Below, piece by piece: positions 58,350-64,000 of a stretch of DNA of 64,000 nt. The notes under the pieces were generated by a model. It was not told where the DNA came from. It saw only the letters and a program-made list of their open reading frames with translations, and did not search any database. The stretch covers positions 113,827,049 through 113,891,048 of the forward strand of contig CM043953.1 of NCBI GenBank assembly GCA_014529385.2. The letters run 5' to 3'. A program made the position numbers and the translations under genes. The first letter of the stretch is position 1, and the number at the start of each line of letters is the position of its first letter. Origin of the DNA: Adiantum capillus-veneris (Eukaryota > Streptophyta > Polypodiopsida > Polypodiales > Pteridaceae).

Positions 58350-61300
58350 AGGCTCCATACTTAACAGCACCTTAGCAACTTGACTTTTTACATTCTTGTG
58401 CTTACTACAAACATTTCTTCAGGTAAAAGTAAGCTTGAATCCTCAAAAAGAGGATTAGCGAAGGACCAAGTTGGCATTGAAGGTTTCTTTTGCCATACCT
58501 GTTTTATCATCTTTGAATGTGCACTCTTGTTGGTTGGGTTGTCCTTCTTTGACTGTGAAGACTCCATTATCTGTTTGATTCTCCAATTGGGCCTGTTGAT
58601 AGGAGTCTTTGATGTTGCTGTAGACCTTTGTTGACTATCCACATTTGGCTTTTGACTAGGACTAGCATTGGAAGACTTAGGAATCCAAATTTCTTGATGA
58701 CCTTTCTAACTCCTTTGTTGACTTTGTTGAGCTCTAGGTATTGTTGAGCTCTTGAGATCTTCATGCAAGTCTGGTGTAGTTGCAGTTGTCTTGTGGTTGA
58801 CTGGTAGCCAAATCTTTGTATAACCTGTGTAGAATCCTTGTCTAAGAGGAAGATTCTTTGAGATTTGTCTCCGTTTTGTATCCTCTTGAGAGTTGTGGTA
58901 GAATTTAGCATCTTTCGATGTTGTTTTGTTGTATACCTGCTTCTTAAGTATCGTAGGATATTGTCGAGATTGATACCTGGTGGGCCTTCTTTCTTGGGAG
59001 GGACTTGATGTTACTTCATATGCCCTAACCCGCGGTTTTGGTACCCATATTTGTCTGTTCCCTCTATAGTACTCTTATTCCTTTAAACTCCATTGTGATG
59101 TTATCCATCCCATGTGTTTGTTCTTTTGTGTTGATTTCTTATCTTTAATCCAAACCGGATCATTGACTTTGACTAAACTGCTTGGAACAAACACTTGCTT
59201 GACTTTCCTTTGCTTTCTGGAGTACTTTGGCTGATATATCTTTGCTTTTCTGGGTGGCTCCTTAGAGTTGTTAGTTGGGTCAGCAATTCAGTTGAAGTTT
59301 TGGAAGACTTTCTTGCTTAAAGAAGCTGATCCATGAGGGTTATTTGATGTAGAGGCATATGCTGTCACACCTTCTTTGCTAATCGGTGGAGGGTCTATTT
59401 TAGCTTTACCTTTGTCTGCAGGATTTGTCTTCGATTCTTGTGACTTTTGAAACTCTGAATCTAGCATTAACGATACCTGTAAATGTTGTTGGCTACCTCT
59501 TGGAGAAGAGAGTATTAGCAATTTATCTTTCTTGTAGGCCTTGTGTTGGTCTAAGCATTGATTTCCAATGATGACATCTGCAAGCATTTCCTTTGAAGGC
59601 TATACCTGAAACTTTACCTGCTCTTCATGTTTTTGGATGCTAAAGGTAGCAACCATTTCTTTTTGACCTGTATGCAAACCTAGCATTGTTTTGCTATCAT
59701 GTTTGCATGGAGTAATCTCTAGAATGCTCTGAATGTTGTCTGCAACCATATTGTACTTTGCTTCTTTATCCAGTAGGGCAATGCATCTGACACTTGCTCC
59801 TTTTGTACTGCTAAGAACTACAACTATTCTCATTGTTGGCTCTATTGAAGATTTTTATCCTGATTTTGCCATGGTCTCATCTTGATCTAGCTGTGTCTTT
59901 ATGGAAGGTGTCTTGAGACTATGATTTCCAATGTGACTTTCATCAGCTGCTTTAGTTGGCAATGTTTGATTGATATTTGAACTTCCTATTTCTTCCTGGT
60001 TGTCTGTAACCTTGTTCTTCTTTACTTCTGGCTTTGGTGGCATTCTCTGCTTAATAGCTATCGTGGTTGCCCTTCATTCTGTTTGATCTGCACTGGCATT
60101 GTCTGATTTTCTTTAAAATCTTCTGAAGTTCTGTTCGATGGAGATGAATCATCTTCAATAAGATTTGCTTTGATATTAGTCTCCATTTTAATTGTGTTCA
60201 AGGACTTTGTGCTGTCATCCGTGGTTAGCCAGTCTTGGTCTTCATTCTTTGTTGTCTCTGAAGACTACGTCATGTTTGCATTCTACATCTCTAACATCTT
60301 TTGGGCCATTAACATTCCCATCATGACGTCATCTGGCATATCTTTTGCTGTGATCACATGAAATTGAGCTATGATTATCTGTGAACCTACTTCAATGGTG
60401 GTGGAGATGACTCCCCAGCATTCTGCTCGTTTGTCTCCTGATATGCTCACAAATCCAGAAGCATCTTCCAATTGTGGTTGGCCACATCTTTTCCAAGTGC
60501 GAAAAGACATGAGGTTCTTGCCTAACTCAAAATCTAGCTTTACTTCTCTTGACAGCTTTTCTTCGTGCTCACCAACAATGTTGCACTTGATCGTCTCAGG
60601 ATTTCTTTCTGTATTGACTGCTTTTGTTGTGGTAGTGTCCTTTGTTTGAGCTTTATATTCATTCTCTTTGCTTTGAACATTTTCTTCTATCGATGTTGAC
60701 TCCATTGGCTATAATATTGCACCTTTTTGCAGCTGTTGAGCATTGTCTACCTGCATCTGAGAAACCTTTGATCGTAGAAGATCCACTGTACTTTCTGGTA
60801 GAATCTGTCTCTTTGGAGGAGATTTTGGTGGTGACCTTTGTTTAGCTTTCTCGACTTTTTCTTTCATTGATTTTTCATTTTCTGTCACTTGTTCTGGCAG
60901 CTTGAGGCTTTGCATCATCTTTAGATAGTCCTTGACTTCAAGTTTAGCATATGTAGGGGCTTGTACAAGGTCATGAACCTGTTGAGAATCATTGCCATTT
61001 GCATCTTGATATGCATATGCAAGCTTGGTCTTGTGCAATTGCTTGAGCACTATGGAATTTGTAGGCTTTTGGCTTTTGCTTGTGGAGATCATCTGAAACT
61101 TTTGTCCTTGATAATCTTCATAGAAGAATTTTTTTGTAGATTTAGATGGAATCTGGGTCAGTGGAGAACTTCCAACAACCATATAATCTTTCAATGGTTT
61201 TTGCTTTAAGGGGTCTACTGGCTAGAAGTTCTTGGGCTTCTAACTAGTGTAGCATTTTCTGGTACTAGATCTAAGCTTGATAGATTTACAGCTCCCCCTT

Positions 61301-63100
61301 TCCTAGGGTGAGCACTATAGCCTGCTTCATTGTAAGAGTTCAAAATTGTTTGGCTCTGGTTTAGTCTCACATTTTGGGACTGTCAAGTCACACTTTGGGT
61401 AGCACTGTTGATGTTTGGCATCTGTAAACCTTCTACATAGTTTCCTATGTATCTCCATGAAACATGACAAATTATTTCCGAAGTCAAGCTGTAGATAGCA
61501 TTATCTTCGCCCTGATATTGTCTATCCCATGGGTCTCCTATGATATGAGCTTCTGTGATTTCAGGACCCATGGCATCATAGATGCGAGACTCTCGTCTAT
61601 ATCTATGATTGTTTTGGTCAAAGTATATGCTCGTTTGGTCACAAGATCAAAGCTTGATTTCCGATGGAGGAGAGTTTGGCTCTGAACAAATTTCTGGGTT
61701 CACTCGGGTAATATCCTTCAGCTCTAGAGAGGATGGCCTATAATAGATTCTTTCCTCTAAAATAAACCATCCTTTTTTATCTATCACTGAATACACTTCT
61801 ATGAGCTGGTATGTGGACCGTTCAAACATTGGTTGATCCTTTTTTTACAGTTTCCCTTTTTGGTCTACATAGTGTGCATATGAATTATGGGTACCATACA
61901 ATGCTAACAACATTCTGTTTGATGTGTCCTTTAGACTCGTGAATGATTGCACATTTGTGGTAGTGGATGCAGAATCATTTGCAAACCTAATAGTTTTTTC
62001 AACCTTCGGTGATATCTAGACACCTTGACCAAATTCATGCAAGAATTTGTTGTTCAAAGAAGTCAATTTTAATCTTTTCATGTGCATGTGCATCTTTATG
62101 CTGATTTTGAACTTGTAGTGCTTTTACTGGTGCTTCTAACGGTAATGCAAAATCATCTAATTGAATTAAAAGTGACAAGTTAAATGCACTTACATCGAGA
62201 TTCACATTTTCAATTTGCTCTGTGTCTTGCTTGTTGGCAGTTGATGTGTCCCTATTGTCTGGGTTTCTTGGACAATCTTCAGAAAAATGTCCACCTTTTC
62301 GTCCACAATCTGAGCAATACGCCATGGATGGTGGTATTTCATTTGTTTCTGTCATGTCAAGCTCATGCTGAGAAGTTTCTGTTTCTATGATTGTCAAATT
62401 GTCGGAATTTTCTTTTAAAACATTGAGCATCAAGCTATAGACTGCCTCGTCTTTACCTTTGTATTGTCTTTGGCTCAGTTCTCAATTAGACTGGCTTCAA
62501 TTGGTTGATCTGTTGGATCTTTCATTTCTAGTTCTTGACTATAGATCTGACCACTGTAATCCATGTACAATGATCTTGATTGCATATGCACGAACTGTAT
62601 GTTTTGCTGACTTGTGTAGATTTCTGGATAAACACTTGAATCCATCTTTTGCACTTCTATCTGCACCTCGTCTTTGAGCTTGCAATACCTAGATCCACTG
62701 AAGTCTATGAACATCTGGGAGTTCTCTAAATATGGCTTCACTCTGATCAATAGGATCGTGGTTCCTGTGTTGCTTTTGCTGCTCATCAAGTATATATGGC
62801 CTTTCGTTGCAATTGTACTCTCGGGTCGACTTGAGTCCATGTTGACTGGTTCTGTAAAAACTATCTCTTAGCAGATATCGATGAATGTTGATTAGCAAAA
62901 TTACTTCTACTCGAGTTCGATAAGACTGCTTTTGCCAAAGTACTTTCGGCGGTTGATTTCTCTTAGACTCACAAGAGTTGATTAACTCTAGCTCAAAAGT
63001 GTCAGAATGAATGAAAATTTGGGCTTTAAATAGCCTAATCAACAATCTAGAAACTGAGTGAACATGTACCAATTCAAACCCGATGGAGCCCAAACTTGAC
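58350..63100 (-). mobile_element. Unclassified retroelement-like relic (Gag/protease type)
   Basis: A broken minus-strand coding region that looks like the front half of a reverse-transcribing element. Reading from 63.1 kb: a segment with IDFSGSRYCKLKDEVQIEV near 62.7 kb; a zinc knuckle (CSDCGRKGGHFSEDCP, near 62.3 kb, one residue longer than the standard spacing); a second segment near 61.4-61.8 kb that seems related to the one before the knuckle (both carry a YSL-ended acidic motif); a retropepsin-like segment about 60.3-60.6 kb (DDVMMG) and another about 59.5-59.83 kb (ALLDKEAKYNMV, DVIIG); then a basic region at 58.4-59.2 kb with spaced W/F-[VIL]-P motifs. No reverse transcriptase, RNase H or integrase was found. 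It has many breaks. An LTR element or a pararetrovirus relic are both possible; I cannot name the family. Confidence 0.55.
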
Positions 63101-63109
63101 TAGTGGCCT

Positions 63110-63990
63110 TGTATTATGTTGTTCTAACAATGTACAAGGTCAAAAGTCCAAACTTCTGTCTCTGGGCTCCAATAGTAAATAATTGTGATTATTTACTTTT
63201 CTCAGTTTCTACACTTTTTAGGCTTGTTTTGCCAAGTACTCACCTTTTTGTGATCTTTGGACAAGTTTGGTTGAGTTTGAATAAGATTTGTCCAAGTTAT
63301 CAATTGTTTAGTGTCCGTAGACTTTGATTCCAAGAATCTGTCTTAAGTCTCAATCTTGTGATCCAAATTTCACCAAATTTGATTTGTGGAGTCTACTTGA
63401 TATGATTGACCCTGTGGTATACTCAATTGTGCAAAATTTCTCTATTCTGGAGCAAATGTAAATAATCGCGATTATTTACTACTGAGTTTTTTTTTCAACT
63501 TTTTGCCAAAATGTTGATACCAACTGGTTAAGCAACTAAACTTAAGCTCCCTAGCGAAGTTTCACCAAGTTTGAATAATCCCTGCTCACATTTGTCAACA
63601 ATTTTCTGTTTACAAACTGACTTTACAAATCTGGCCACAATTTTCACTTCAATGATCCAAATCTTACCAAATTTGATTTGTGGACTTAATATAACATGAT
63701 AAAAGTTATGGTATGCTTAGTTGATCAAAAAGAGCTGAAAAATAGGGCAAAAGTAAATAATCACGATTATTTACTTTTCGTAAATTTTTGCATATTTTTG
63801 GTCATTTGAGCGTATACATTTGTTTAACACTTCAATCTAAGCCTCTAAGTCAAGTTTCATTGAATTTAAACAAAGATTTACCAAGTCACTGAATTTGAAC
63901 AAAGATTTACTCAAGTTCTTGATATTCAATACAGATTTTAGTTTTTATCAAGGTTTTGGCTTGTTTTGTGATCCAAACTCTATGAGCATT
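63110..63990. repeat. About 290-bp diverged tandem repeats with a 22-bp palindrome
   Basis: The palindrome GTAAATAATCGCGATTATTTAC is perfect at 63458-63479; near-copies lie at 63175-63196 (centre TTGTGA) and 63753-63774 (centre TCACGA). Spacing is 283 and 295 bp. Flanking words also repeat (GTGATCCAAATTTCACCAAA near 63360 against ATGATCCAAATCTTACCAAA near 63652, then TTTGATTTGTGGA in both), so the palindromes sit in diverged tandem units. No gene is recognised. Confidence 0.85.
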
Positions 63991-64000
63991 CACAAAAGAT

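Noticed and set aside
58380-63100. Possible host gene on the minus strand with zinc knuckle
   Set aside because: Interrupted in all frames, with retropepsin-like segments and an LTR-like neighbour; a retroelement relic is more likely.
1-64000. tRNA, rRNA, CRISPR array or bacterial operon features
   Set aside because: No cloverleaf, rRNA core sequence or regularly spaced repeat-spacer array was seen; the window is plant nuclear DNA.

Overview
The window is transposon-dense nuclear DNA of a land plant. Evidence: the three 3'-terminal exons of methionine S-methyltransferase (MMT), an enzyme of the plant S-methylmethionine cycle; LTR elements with plant-type initiator-Met primer sites; a Tat-like Ty3/gypsy element with two RNase H domains; chromovirus, LINE and hAT families; and a short TTTAGGG-type telomere-like motif. 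The MMT protein is clearly diverged from the Arabidopsis sequence as I remember it, and one intron is about 13 kb, so a large-genome plant such as a fern or other non-model lineage fits. The species cannot be fixed from the sequence alone.

Layout. 1-5.1 kb: decayed L1-type LINE (+). 5.1-7.2 kb: decayed hAT transposase (-). 7.7-15.1 kb: Ty3/gypsy chromovirus (+) inserted in an 84-bp tandem repeat and itself carrying a 692-bp non-autonomous hAT with a perfect 8-bp target duplication. 15.1-18.0 kb: low-copy DNA with small repeats. 17.98-32.66 kb: 3' end of MMT (+). Its exons are uninterrupted, and the last intron (19173-32357) holds a foldback MITE, two head-to-tail LINE copies, a non-autonomous LTR element (-), an hAT transposase gene and a small hAT derivative. 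33.3-41.9 kb: LINE and old copia remnants. 41.9-56.5 kb: an old Tat-like gypsy element (-) carrying a younger copia (43349-48957) with 192-bp LTRs and an ACTAT target duplication. 57.4-58.3 kb: an LTR-like block. 58.4-63.1 kb: an unclassified minus-strand retroelement-like relic with a zinc knuckle and two retropepsin-like segments. 63.1-64.0 kb: three roughly 290-bp repeats centred on a 22-bp palindrome.

The only host gene I can support is MMT; the rest is mobile-element sequence or DNA without recognisable genes. No tRNA, rRNA, CRISPR or bacterial feature is seen. The least explained parts are the 58.4-64 kb segment, the hAT family present as a transposase copy plus two deletion derivatives sharing CATAGTTAC ends, and the hairpin MITE inside the MMT intron.
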